Assembly: GCA_951802425.1 (NCBI GenBank)
Contig: OX637800.1
Span: 2,108,001-2,172,000, forward strand
Length of the DNA: 64,000 nt
Reading direction: 5' to 3'
Origin: Clavaria fumosa
Lineage: Eukaryota > Basidiomycota > Agaricomycetes > Agaricales > Clavariaceae
Shown: positions 9,695-20,311 of the stretch, piece after piece
Layout of the letters: every line of letters begins with the position of its first letter
Position numbering within the stretch: position 1 is the first letter of the stretch
Translations under genes and position numbers: made by a program
The notes under the pieces: model-generated
Databases searched by the model: none
The model's input: the letters and a program-made list of their open reading frames with translations, nothing else
What the model was told of the DNA's origin: nothing

Positions 9695-12600
9695 GTCCGA
9701 ACTGGTGTCTCAAGAGTAGTCGCCCCAGCCCCCCTTCCGTCCCTGTGTCCGCAGTGAGTATACCCAAATATACAATCTTGCAGCGGAGACATACCCGAAT
9801 TGAGGCTGAGGAGAAGGACAAAGCGGAAACAGAAACCGCTGATAATGAAATACTGCAAAAGGAAAGGGTGGCTAGCAAGAAAGCAGAGCCGATTAAGCGC
9901 CTTGTGGAGGTGCTGAAAGACTCCCTGATACGCACCCCCCGAGAGCTCTCTATCTGAGTGCACCTGGAAGCTCTCAGCACTGGCAGGGGGGCAACCACGA
10001 AAGCCCTTGTCGACTCAGGCTGCACAAACTGCTTTATGGACTTGGAGTGGGCTAGGAAAATGGGATTAGAGCCATCCCCCCTATTGAACCAGATCACCAT
10101 GTACAATGTGGATGGGACACAGAACAGAGATGGCAAGATCCGGTATGGGATAGAGCTGCTGGTGACGGTTGGCGATCACCGGGAACGGATTCACTTCCTG
10201 CTGGGGAAGACCCAGTCGCATGTGGCGATCCTTGGGCACGATTGGTTAAAGCGTCATAACCCAGAGATCAACTGGGTGAAAGCTGAAGTAAGGCTCACTC
10301 GCTGCCCCCATGCCTGTGCCTCTTCCCCACACAGCCGCCCAACTCCTAAATGAGCCCCTGCACCCCCGAAAACAAGTACCCTGGCTTCCGCCAGTATTCC
10401 AGACACCTGTTTTCCTAATGATGGCCCCACTCCTGATTGGCCCAGCCTCCACCCCACAGTCTTCAGTGAAGCAAAGTGGGATGAGCTCCCCTGCTCCCGC
10501 CCAGACTTCGACATTAAAATCGAGTTCAAAACTGATCCTGGGCACCTCTCCACTAAGCTGTACTCACTAACACGGGCAGAGATGGTGGAGATGAACCGAT
10601 GGGTAGATGAGCAGTTAGCATCTGGACGTATCCGACCCTCTAAATCCCCGTACGCAAGCCCTTTCTTCTTCAAACACGAGAAGGACAAGCTGCGGCCGAT
10701 TATTGACTACTCGAGGCTAAATGAGCATCTGATCAAGGACAAGTACCCCCTCCCACGCATCAGAGACACAGTGGATGTGCTGAAGGGAGCGTCCATCTAC
10801 TCCAAGATAGATGCAAAAGGTGGCTTCCCCTCGATGCAGGTTTGGCCAGAACACCAGCACCGCTGCGCTTTCCTGACACCTCGTGGACTCTTCGAACCAG
10901 CTGTCATGTGGTTTGGGCTGCAGAATGCGCCTGCAACCTTTCAGCGCTTCATGAACCATGTGTTGAGAGAAGATATTGCGGGAGGACATGTCCGGGCCTA
11001 TGTTGATGATGTCATAGTGTTCGCAGAAGACTTGGCTACCCACCGGTACTGGATGAATCGAGTTTTGGAGAAGTTCGGAAAGAATGGGTTGTGCCTCAGA
11101 CTCAGTAAATGCGAGTTTGAAAAAAGCGAGATTATCTTCCTTGGGATGAAGATCTCTCACAACTGCTTGGAACACGATCCGGCGAAGGGTGAAGCAGTGC
11201 GGAACTGGCCACGACCTAGGAATGTGAAGGAGGTGCAAAGGTTTAATGGGATGTTAAACTACCTCCATCGCCACATCCCGAACCTCTCAGCCCATGCCAA
11301 ACCATTGTTCCGGTTGACAGGGAAAGTTCCATGAAAGTGGGAAGCAGAGGAAGAATCGGCCTTCCAGGATCTCCGGCTAGCACTCGTATCAGCACCTGTC
11401 TTGGCTCTACCACAAGACAAAGGGAGATGGAAGGTAGAGACGGATGCGAGTAACCTAGCGACTGGAGGAGTGCTCTCGCAGCAGCAGATGGATGGGACCT
11501 GGAAAGTGGTGGACTACATCTCCCAAGCCCTCTCTGCAGCTGAGAAGAATTACGATGTGTATGACAAAGAGTTCCTGGCAGTAATCCGGGCACTTCGGGA
11601 GTGGCGGGCATACCTCATCGGAGTGGAAGAGACGATTGAGATCTGGACAGATCATGCAAACCTTCAGTACTTCCGAAAACCCCAGAAGCTGAAGCCAAGG
11701 CAGGTCCGTTGGGTTGGCGAGCTCCAGTGCTTTGACTTTGAGATCAAGTACCGCACGGGAAAATCAAACACAAAGGCAGACGCACTCTCACGGAGACCAG
11801 ACTATGGAGAAATGGTGGAGGAAGATGCACCGGTGCAAGTCTTCCCAGAAGTGGAAACCCGCATGTCATTCACGTCGGAAATGGAGACGCTACTCCAGAA
11901 AAATAGCGCGGTACACGTGCAGAAGCCAGAAGAGCTGGATGATGAGTGGACAAGAGATCGAATGGGACTCTGGCGGAAGGCCAAAATCACCTGGGTGCCC
12001 CCCGAGGCACGTGAGGCAGTGCTCACCTTTGAGCATGACCTTCCCATTGCTGGTCACCCAGGCCCCCGGAAGCTGAGGGCAGCATTGCTGAGGTCCTACT
12101 GGTGGGTGGGGATGGTGAAGGACTCGGATTGATATGCGGGAGGGTGTCAGATGTGCCAGAAAGTGAAGCCTGACCGCACTAGGCGTGCCGCTCCGCTCCA
12201 CCCTCACCCAGTACCTGAAGGGCCTTGGGCAGTGATCTCTTGGGACATTGTGGGCCCTTTCCCCCTCTCCCGTGGGCACAATGCCATCCTGGTCATTGTG
12301 GACAAGTTCACAAAGCAGACCCTCATTGAGGCTATTGGCCTTGACCTCACTGGACTTGGTGCTGCTCGCATCCTCCGAGACCGGGTCTTCCGTAACCATG
12401 GAGTTCCACAGAAAGTTGTGAGTGACCGGGGCACCCAGTTTGTGTCTAAGTTTATGAAGGAGTTTTATGGGATGATTGGGGTTAAGGCAAACCCGAGTAC
12501 GGCTTTTCACCCCCAGACAGATGGACAGACGGAACGGGTCAACCAGGAGGTTGAGGTGTATCTCCGGGCCTATGTGGACCACCTACAGGACGATTGGGCA

Positions 12601-13315
12601 GAATGGCTGTCTACTGCTGAGTTTGCACTCAATAACCGCGAGCATTCAGCCACTGGATTCACACCCTTCTACCTAGAATATGGCTGGCACCCATGGAATG
12701 GTGGAATTCGGCCACCCTCAGAAGTGAACCCTGCGGCAGATGAGTGGATGGCTAAGCTCACAGAGTCTTGGAGAGCAGCCAGGGAAGTGATGGGGAAAGC
12801 GGCAGATGCAATGAAGGCCAGCTATGATAAAGGAAAGCGGCCGAGTCAGGAATACTCGAAGGGAGACCTAGTCTGGTTGGATACACGGAACCTAAAAATG
12901 GATCGACCCTCCAAGAAGCTTGACAACAAGCAGGCTGGACCCTTCATGGTTGAGGAAAAGGTTGGACCAGCAGCATACTGGCTCAAGCTCCCCAGAGCAT
13001 GGCGCATTCATCGGGTCTTCAATGAGCTGCTACTCACCCCGTATATTGCACCCTCTTTTCCTTCTCAAAGTCTACCTCTGCCCCCCCCCTGCCACGATTG
13101 ATGATGACCACTTGGAGTATGAGGTTGAGGCCATCCTTGATGTCAAGAAGGTGGGACGTGGGGTGAAATACTTAGTAAAATGGTTGGGGTACCCTGTGGA
13201 GGAGAACACTTGGGAACCTCGTCGCAACCTCACTAACGTCACGCTGTTGCTCCGAGACTTCTTCCAGCAACACCCTGACAAGGCAAAGTTAGCAGGTCGG
13301 GACGCCCAGCCTTAA
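9695..13315 (+). pseudogene. pol: Element A Pol polyprotein, interrupted
   Basis: One frame carries protease (VDSGCTN, active Asp near 10012), RT (RPIIDYSRLN; catalytic YVDD at 10999-11010) and RNase H (VETDASN near 11440; SRRPDY at the end). It continues with the integrase HHCC finger and core (SWDIVGPF, VSDRGTQF, GQTERVNQE), then a chromodomain (YEVEAILDVKK to NTWEPRRNL, about 13110-13240). In-frame TGA codons lie at about 9955, 10351, 11332 and 12130. A run of nine C at 13081-13089 shifts the frame just before the chromodomain. The chromodomain presumably targets insertion to modified histones. This copy is defective, although each break is a single change. Confidence 0.92.
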
Positions 13316-13326
13316 GAGGGGGGTGA
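13314..13326 (+). promoter_or_regulatory. Polypurine tract of element A
   Basis: AAGAGGGGGGTGA directly abuts the 3' LTR start TGTCAGG at 13327. This is the standard site of plus-strand DNA priming. Confidence 0.8.
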
Positions 13327-13607
13327 TGTCAGGATCGCTTACCTAAGCACATAAGAAAGGTCAGGATGGGATTGCGAAAGGGAAGCGGGAAGGTTGTGGG
13401 AAAGTCACGTGACCCGGACAGGTGGTGGATTACATAATACGGAAGTCACGTGACTCACGGGGTCCGAGCGTGGGAACGCCGGCAACTCCCGGGGTTCCCG
13501 CTATATATACTACGTCTTTTTCCTACTTGTACCCTTTTCCCCTTATGTTAGTATCGTCATCATCGACCTTACGTTAAGTTGTGTGAACTGTGAGACTAAG
13601 TCTGACA
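13327..13607 (+). repeat. Element A 3' LTR
   Basis: 281 bp. Relative to the 5' LTR it lacks 24 bp lying between two copies of TCACGTGAC, a simple slip or recombination deletion. All other differences are C/T or G/A at CpG sites. Confidence 0.95.
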
Positions 13608-13612
13608 CTTTC

Positions 13613-13867
13613 TTTAACACGCAAAACCACTGGGACCGATAAGAGGAGTTGGACTCTTCATAGACTCCGGCTGCAATCTTTTCTTGGATAACCTTCAGGA
13701 CTTCATCGTAGATGCTGGGAGGAATCGGTATATTTTTGAAGATCCAGGGAACATGTTTGACTGTCAGGATGATAATCGGATCAAAGTATTTTGTGTCGAA
13801 TCGTCCTTTTTTGGTCTCCATCCAAGCAAAGGCATCTCCCTGGGCTTTGATAAGATACCCAGAGCTC
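13613..13867 (-). pseudogene. Element C reverse transcriptase N-terminus
   Basis: The minus strand encodes the start of the RT module: DAFAWMETKKGRFDTKYF, IPIPPSIYDEVLKVIQEK, then AGVYEESNSSYRSQWFCVLK. It continues on the far side of element A at 7737. The upstream end stops abruptly at about 13867, where plus-strand integrase sequence begins, so the junction marks a rearrangement rather than a normal element boundary. Confidence 0.85.
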
Positions 13868-14925
13868 GCAGTTTTCGACTTCTTGTCCATGCCCGATGTT
13901 CATTATCCACGTATCTGGAAGCAAGACCGCTATGGAACGAGACTGCCCGACTTATTGGAACCTTTATATTTGAAGATATACTGTGCCGATGGGGAGCAGT
14001 AGAAGAGATCATTATGGATAATGGCACCCCATTTATCAAGGCCCTCGATTTCCTCAAGAAACGGTATGGAATCTGTCACATCTGTATCTCCGGATATAAT
14101 TCCCGTGCTAATGGCGTCATCAAACATGCCCACCAGTCGGTCCGCAAGTCGTTAATCAAAGCAGCAGACGGAGATGAATCGAAATGGCCAGACGTTTTAC
14201 CCTCAGTCATTTGGGCGGAACGAGCCACAATCCAACGATCCACCAGTCACTCTCCATTTTACATTGCACACAGCGTTGAACTGCTTTTCCCTTTCGACAT
14301 ATCCAAAGCAACATATCTAATTCCGACTGCCAACGCCCCGATAACTACTATGGAACTGATAGCCCTTTGAGCCCACCAACTACAAAAATGAGAAGAAGAC
14401 CTAGCATCCATCGCCAACAAAGTACTTGCTGCCCGAAAACAATCCATCAAGCAGTTCATCAATGCACATCGGAACTCTATCATTGACTACGATTTCAAAC
14501 CCGGATCGCTGGTATTGATCCGAAACTTGGCCGTAGAAATGGAATTAAACTGGAAGACAAAACCGTGATTCTTCGGACCGATGATCGTTGTTCGCCAAAC
14601 TCAATACGGTGCATATATTCTCTCGGAACTCGACAGCGCCGTCTCAAAGATCCACTATGCAGCTTTCCGCATCATTCCCTACTATCCACGATCGCAAACA
14701 TTGATTCTGGTCACATCTATCATTGACCAAATGATGGAGATAAACAAGGACATCTCACGCTATCAAATACATGAGGCCTCACATAACTCCATTGATACTG
14801 GAGATGGGGAAAGCCAAGCTGCCAAACTATCCGATGAATCTGACAATGAAGCCGCCAATACTGACACTCCGGAAACTCGTCCGCAACGCTCCGGAGCAAC
14901 CCGAAAACTTCGGCCTCACCATTAA
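13868..14925 (+). pseudogene. Inverted C-family integrase, core to C-terminus
   Basis: A plus-strand integrase from mid-core (ILCRWGAVEEIIMDNGTP, then ISGYNSRANGVIKHAHQ) through the C-terminal domain. That domain has a GPF/Y-like segment (FFGPMIVVRQTQYGAYILSE) and an acidic tail ending at 14925. There is no chromodomain. Stops at about 14368, 14391 and 14566 interrupt it. It is about 90 percent like the minus-strand copy at 1151-1518 and lies head to head with minus-strand RT. This implies a second copy or an inversion. Confidence 0.85.
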
Positions 14926-15152
14926 GCATTTTCCCCAACGTATCCCTTATTTTTCTCATTGTTTTCTTTGGCCAGAACGGCAAAAAAATAAAAATAAAAA
15001 ATAAAAATAATTGAAATTTCGGACAAGTCCAAACTTTATACCCGACGTTCCATTTTACCTTTATATCTCCCTTTCACATTCCTCACTCACTTTTCTTACA
15101 CATAATAGTACCATATTGAAAAAGAAGAAAAACACAGATAAAAACAAAACAT
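14926..15152. other. AT-rich gap between convergent genes
   Basis: An A/T-rich stretch including AAAATAAAAATAAAAAATA near 14990 separates the integrase stop (plus) from the end of the antisense gene (minus). It probably holds both 3' ends. No ORF is supported. Confidence 0.5.
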
Positions 15153-16859
15153 TTATACTGTTAAGGGCTCACCAAGGAGAAGCATCCGGAGCAGCTCGGC
15201 TCTGGCCTTCACCTGATCAGCCCCCCTTTCCATCATCTCCAGCGCCTTCCGTCCAGACACCCCTGGCTCCGTCTCCCACTCCTTTCCCTTTCGGCTGGGA
15301 CCCGCCTCTGCCTTCTTCTGCTTTGCCGGTGGCTCCACCACCTCCACGCTCTCCTCATCCTCAATCTCGTCCTCCTCCTCCTCCGGCATCGTCTCCTCAC
15401 GAACCAGTGCCCACGTCGCACCTTGCCTCAGCCTCTTGCTGCCGCTCGCCTCCATCGCCTTCGGACCTGCTCCGCTACATTAGCCGACACGGATCCGGTA
15501 CTCTCTTGACTTACCTCCAGTTCTGGACACTGCCGCCTTCTCAGTCTTCACTCCTGAAATGTACCAATCAGTTGGCTCATCACTGAAATAAAAAGAATAC
15601 TACTCACCTCGTACAGCTGAGAGACTACATGACACCTTGTAGGTCCGGCACTACCGGCATGCCACTCCTTCCACTCTGTAACACGAGCGCTGTTTCCGGG
15701 CGCATGCTTCACAGGCCGGCTCGTGCTCCTACTCACCGGATCAGAAGCCTAAGAATCAAAAAGCCCATTTAATGACTTACCTTGTCCCCAGGCTGTCGCG
15801 CAGCCCGGAGCTCGATGTCGGCCCCCACTCCGACCCTCCGCCCTCGCCCTCGTCCCTCCATTGCCCGTTTTCCAATATCGCCCCATCCTGACATATGATG
15901 AGGCGTCGCAGTCATCCATGCACCGACCCGATGTTCCAGAACAGAGGGCACCTCGACCACTACACGGCACCCCCTGATCCTCGCACTGGTTGCCCCCGCC
16001 TTGATGACACCGATGGCCATTACCCTGTCAGTTTCCCATAGGGTCCGGTCACCCTCTTGATCGTCCTCCACAGCCCCCGCCTTGTTCACGGCACCTGTCG
16101 TCAGATCCGTTTCCTCGCCCGTGCCCAGCTCCAAGACAACCGCCAGATCTGACATGGTCATGGTCACCGCTGCATCGGCAACCGGCGTAGCTGCTGCTGT
16201 TGCTGTTGTTGCCTCTGCCGCTGCCACTCGCACCTCTCCTGTCTCCACCTCCGCAGTTGCCACCTCATCTGCATGCAGCTCCGTGATGTCTGGCGATATT
16301 GTCGTTGTTGCTGCCGCCGCTGCAGCAGGCTCCTCCGCTCCTGTCGTTGCTGTTGCTGCTACCATCGCCCCACCATCGTCCTTGCTGTCACTAATCACAA
16401 TGAGGCGCGCCCTCTTCTCGGCAGCCCTCGCCGCCTCCATCTGCCTCTCCTCCGCCTCTGCTGTGGCCCACTCGATGGCCGCCCTCTCCTCATCTGCACG
16501 TTCCTGTTTGGCTTCGGCCTCCTCCTGTTTCCTCGCCCGCTCGGCAGTCCACTCATCCCTGCGGAGTTTTCGCCATTTCTTGAGCCTTCGCGCAACGAGG
16601 ATGAGTCCCTCGTCCACTTCCACATCATCATCAATTGCCACAACATAGCCGGCAAGAAAATCATCCTAAAACCTGTCAGTGCGATGTGAAAAGGAAACAA
16701 AGAAACATCACGTACCGCATCACCCCCGTACATCTGCACCCATTCCGCATATTCACTGTCCTGCCCCCGCTCTGGCAATGCTTCACCCAGCGCCATGGCC
16801 CATGCCTCCGTCATCGCCTGGGCCGCGTTCTGGAAAACAAGAGTATTGAAGTTTTCCAT
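15153..16859 (-). CDS. Antisense spliced gene of the C element, coiled coil
   Basis: A minus-strand gene with its ATG at 16859, 116 bp inside the flanking LTR and opposite in sense to the integrase. Exon 1 runs 16859-16716. A 50-nt intron has GTACGTG at the donor, CACTGAC as branch site and TTTTAG at the acceptor. Exon 2 (16665-15781) encodes an acidic start, a charged coiled coil rich in Glu/Ala/Arg (about residues 75-150), then Ala/Thr-rich low complexity. Further introns start at 15780 (GTAAGT) and 15607 (GTGAGT). The final exon ends at 15153 with an acidic EEEEDEIEDEE stretch. Exon joins after 15608 are not resolved and may contain lesions. No enzymatic domain is recognised. Because it is antisense, its introns would escape removal during retrotransposition. 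Confidence 0.6.
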
Positions 16860-16974
16860 CTTTTTTTTGGATGGCTGATGTGTTGCTGTTATTGGAGAAA
16901 GCACAAGTGCGTGTTTGGACCTATGTGCACCCACACAATGCATACTTTATGATCAACAAACAGTTATTTGGCCC

Positions 16975-17861
16975 TGTTTGGCCACAACAGAGGGCGGTTG
17001 CATTTTTAGCCCCTGGGAGAATGTAAGGATGAGATGCGGTTTAGACAAGGAAACATCACAGATACCGACTATCCGGATATTTTGGCATCAAAGGCAACAG
17101 CAACCGATAATGATCTGATACTGTCCAATAACATCTGGGACATCTGATAAACATCCGATATCGGACTCTCTGGTCTCCAGTCCGCTGTGATGATCACAGC
17201 CCACAGGTCATACACACCGCCCACACCTCTCTATTTCATCACTCCAACATGATCAGTGCTCGACATACTCACTATTTCATTCCCCTTCCTTTATTTCACA
17301 TACCATGCTGTAAATTTTATATTGTGATCCCTTTCAACCATCTGATCATTTAAACATTTCAAACCCTTTGCAGTGCTTTGCCCATTGTTCCTAGTACCCC
17401 TTTGCTGTACCAGCCACACTTTCCTTCATTTTACGAGCGGTCCGGACATATGCTAGTTATCAGACATTTCATCCCTCCAAACCACATGACTCACTTATGA
17501 ATTATGGCCCTTATATGACCCTGTACACAATACTGCATTGCCTTCTGTAGCTTCCGGAGATTTCCGTAGGATCGGATTTGCTGTACTTAGAAAATTGTAC
17601 ATAAGTATGTACTGGACTCTATGGAAATCCAGCTTTCTGAACACCCATATTGTGCTGGGATCTTTAGCAGGCTCACCCTTCGTCGTACCCATTGATCCGC
17701 TGGCCTTCGTCATCGCCGGCCCCTTGAACCTTCGATCCGAACATCAGACTCCACTGGATCCGATACTGGATACTTTGGATAATGTATATTTTCATTCTCT
17801 GAACATTTTATACTCAGTCTCTACTTCCTCCAAGGTTCTGTCTAGTGTCTACGTCGTGTAA
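16975..17861 (+). repeat. C-family LTR, plus orientation
   Basis: About 887 bp, from TGTTTGGCC to TGTGTAACA. It is the reverse complement of 18772-19655 with numerous transitions. It is followed by 79 bp of what is, in the other copy, the 5' internal region (AGACCCCCTGAAGAACC). This LTR therefore stands before internal sequence as well as after the antisense gene. The left boundary is inferred by length agreement and is uncertain. Confidence 0.65.
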
Positions 17862-17940
17862 CAAGACCCCCTGAAGAACCAGGCCATGAACACTTGTTTG
17901 CAGCCAACACCAGTACAGCCTACTACAGCACTGTGAGCTG
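17862..17940 (+). other. C-family 5' internal sequence, plus copy
   Basis: 79 bp immediately after the LTR match the minus-strand sequence next to the inverted LTR (18693-18771) in reverse complement. It ends at the palindromic junction with the minus-strand gag fragment. Confidence 0.6.
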
Positions 17941-18700
17941 ATCAAATGCGAGGTGATCCGAAGAAAGTCCCAGTAATACTCTCCATGTTTTGCATGCATG
18001 TAAACTCCTTTTTGGGCCAAGTCTGATATGAAACGGTCCAAATCGGCTGCCATCAGAACCTGGATAAAGGTGTCAGACGGCTGCTTTGAAGGTATCCCAA
18101 GTCCATTCCAGGTGCGGGTCAGGTGTGAGAGTCTCCCAAAGAAGACATGTATCAGTGTCAAGGTAATGCTTTGCGTACCAAATTAAATTGGTCTCCAGAA
18201 TGTCTGGATTAATGCTGGTAAGTACAATGTCGATGTCCTCGAAGTACCGGTTGAGATGCGTTGGTACTCCGTCAAAGGCAGGGGCCCCATGAGCGCCACA
18301 GAGCAGATATCTTGGTTGATTAGCCATTTATATTGGTGCGTAGGGTGATAGGTGAACTTCATCTGGTGAATTCTGAGGCGCTTCTGGTGGGAAGTGAAGG
18401 ATGCTCGATTCGAGGGGGAGTGGTGTAAGCAGTTCTTTGAAGATCTGTGGTAATGTGGTAACGGGAGTTGCAAAGCTCGTATGGGAGTATACAATAGATG
18501 AGATACTGGGGATTTCTGATGGGAGTAGATGAGAAGTTTCAATTACTTCTCCAGCTCGTTCGGTATGCACTGGTTCTGAAGTCGGATTTGGGTTTCACGC
18601 TCTTAGGTGTTCAGAACGTCGAGGCTGGGAAGCGGATGAGCCTCTGGGAATCCTTGAAGACTGTAGTGAAGACATTGTTACGACCCCCTCGCGGTGGGCT
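17941..18700 (-). pseudogene. gag: C-family Gag N-terminal fragment
   Basis: Next to the minus-orientation LTR is a frame starting near 18680 (MSSLQSSRIPRGSS). It contains the capsid-like segment FDGVPTHLNRYFEDIDIVLT, and CLLWETLTPDPHLEWTWDTF (18330-18080). Stops occur at about 18327 and 18073, and the reading frame changes in the last 130 bp. It is cut at about 17941 by the inverted copy. Position after a 5' LTR and the FDG...L..Y..D pattern support Gag. Confidence 0.7.
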
Positions 18701-18771
18701 CCAAAATTGTAGTAGGCTGTACTGGTGTTGGCTGCAAATAGGTGTTCATGGCCAGGTTCTTCAGGGGGTCT

Positions 18772-19655
18772 TGTTATACGTCGGAGACACTAGACAGAAC
18801 CTTGGAGGATGTAGAGGCTGAGTGTAAAATGTTCAGAGAATGAAAATATACGTTGTCCAGAGTATCTGGTATCAGATCCAATAGAGTCCGATGTTTGGAT
18901 CGAAAGTTCGAGGGGCTGGCAATGACGAAGGCCAGCGGATCAATGGGTACGATGAGGGGTGAGCCTGCTAAAGATCACAGCACAATGTGGGCATTCAAAA
19001 AGCTGGATTTCCATAGAGTCCGGTACATACTTATGTACATTTTTCTAAGTACAGCAAATTCGATCCTACGGAAATCTCCGGAAGCTACAGAAGGCAATGC
19101 AATATCATGTACAAGGTCATATAGGAGCCATAATTCATAAATGAGTCATGCAGTTCGGAGGAATGAAATGTCCAATGACCAGCACATGTCTGGACCACTC
19201 GTAAAATGAAGGAAAGCATAGCTGGTACAGCAAAGCAGTACTAGGAACAATGGGCAAGATACTGCAAAGGGTTTGAAACATTTAAACTAGTGGACACTTG
19301 AAAGGGAGCACAATATGAAATTTACAGCATGGTATATGAAATAAAGGAAGGGGAATGGAACAGTGAGTATGTTGAGTGCTGACCATGCTGAAGTGATGAA
19401 ATAGAAAGGTGTAGGCGGTGTGTGTAACCTGCAGGCTGTGATTATCATGGGGGACTGGAGACCGGAGAGTCCAATATCGGATGTTTATCGGATGTCCCGG
19501 ATGTTATCAGACAGTATCGGATCGTTATCGGTCGCTGTTGCCTTTGATGCCAAAATATCCAGATAGTTGGTATCTGTGATGTTTCCTTGTTTAAACTGTA
19601 TATTATCCTTATAGCGAGGACCAGAAGTTGATGAAATATACCATTTTGTTCAACA
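18772..19655 (-). repeat. C-family LTR, minus orientation (5' LTR)
   Basis: 884 bp, with TG..CA ends on the minus strand (TGTTGAACAAAATGG at 19655, terminal CGTATAACA at 18772). It heads the gag fragment to its left and is the inverted partner of 16975-17861. Differences include many G/A and C/T changes. Confidence 0.7.
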
Positions 19656-19845
19656 GGTTTGTGTCTGCTGTTCATTGGGCAGTGGCAGTTCTACAAGGGA
19701 CTTGCCAGCTGCATCAAGGACAAACTGGCCCATGTTGACCATGCAGACATTCTGTGGACTCCACAGACAAGCCAGTGCAATCAATGGCTGTTATTGGGCA
19801 TGCCAGCAGGAGATCTCTTGGGACTCTGTTAAATTTTCCAAGCCT
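19656..19845 (+). pseudogene. Possible Gag fragment
   Basis: A plus-strand frame reads GQWQFYKGLASCIKDKLAHV, which resembles the FYKGLxxxIKD helix of gypsy Gag proteins. It is cut by a D-type LTR fragment at about 19845. It is short and interrupted, so the call is tentative. Confidence 0.4.
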
Positions 19846-20310
19846 CCTGACAGCCCTCTACAACCTTGCAAGCCCCTCTATGCACTTCCAGGCCCTGCCA
19901 CACTCTTCCAAAAGCCTCCCCAATCTACCCCGCCTTCACACAACACTCATGATCAACCATGCTATACTCGCAACACCTCCCTCCACTTCACCCTACACAT
20001 ATCCACCACCTGAGCCCACTATTTTGATGCACAACACACTGCTGAGCCATCTCTTTATCAAGCATGTGACTTATCACATGGCATCCCCAACATTACACCA
20101 CTAGCACTGCCAGTGTCCCCAACACTGTCACCAGCACTAGTACCACTGGCACTGCTGCCACCATTAACACTACCAACATCCCCAACACTGTCACCAGTGC
20201 TAGGGCCACCAACATTACTTTCATTGCCAGTGTTACTCGCCTTATTTGCATTACCAACATAACTCATGTGACCTCCACCCAAGGTCACTTGCATCACTGG
20301 CATTACTCAC
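19846..20310 (+). mobile_element. Decayed D-family LTR fragment
   Basis: It is collinear with the first 450 bp of the D2 LTR at 56564 and on (CTCTACAACCTTGCAAG, ACTCTTCCAAAAGCC, CAAGGTCACTTGCATC). Nearly every CpG of the intact LTR is TpG or CpA here. The AGYRCCAC(T/C)AGCAYTG tracts have expanded into a degenerate repeat at 20100-20210. Confidence 0.75.
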
Positions 20311-20311
20311 A

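Larger units (their letters stand above)
7738..13607 (+). mobile_element. Element A: Ty3/gypsy chromodomain retrotransposon
   Basis: A complete 5.9-kb element with perfect target duplication CTTTC (7733-7737 and 13608-13612). The order is LTR, gag, protease, RT, RNase H, integrase, chromodomain, polypurine tract, LTR. It interrupts the RT of older element C. The 3' LTR is 24 bp shorter through one deletion. All six base differences seen between the LTRs are CpG transitions. Four in-frame stops and one homopolymer frameshift in pol make this copy defective. Confidence 0.95.

Noticed and set aside
16082..16689. Plus-strand Ala/Ser-rich ORFs over the antisense gene of element C
   Set aside because: They mirror the Ala/Thr/Glu-rich exon on the minus strand, which has splice sites and a coiled coil.
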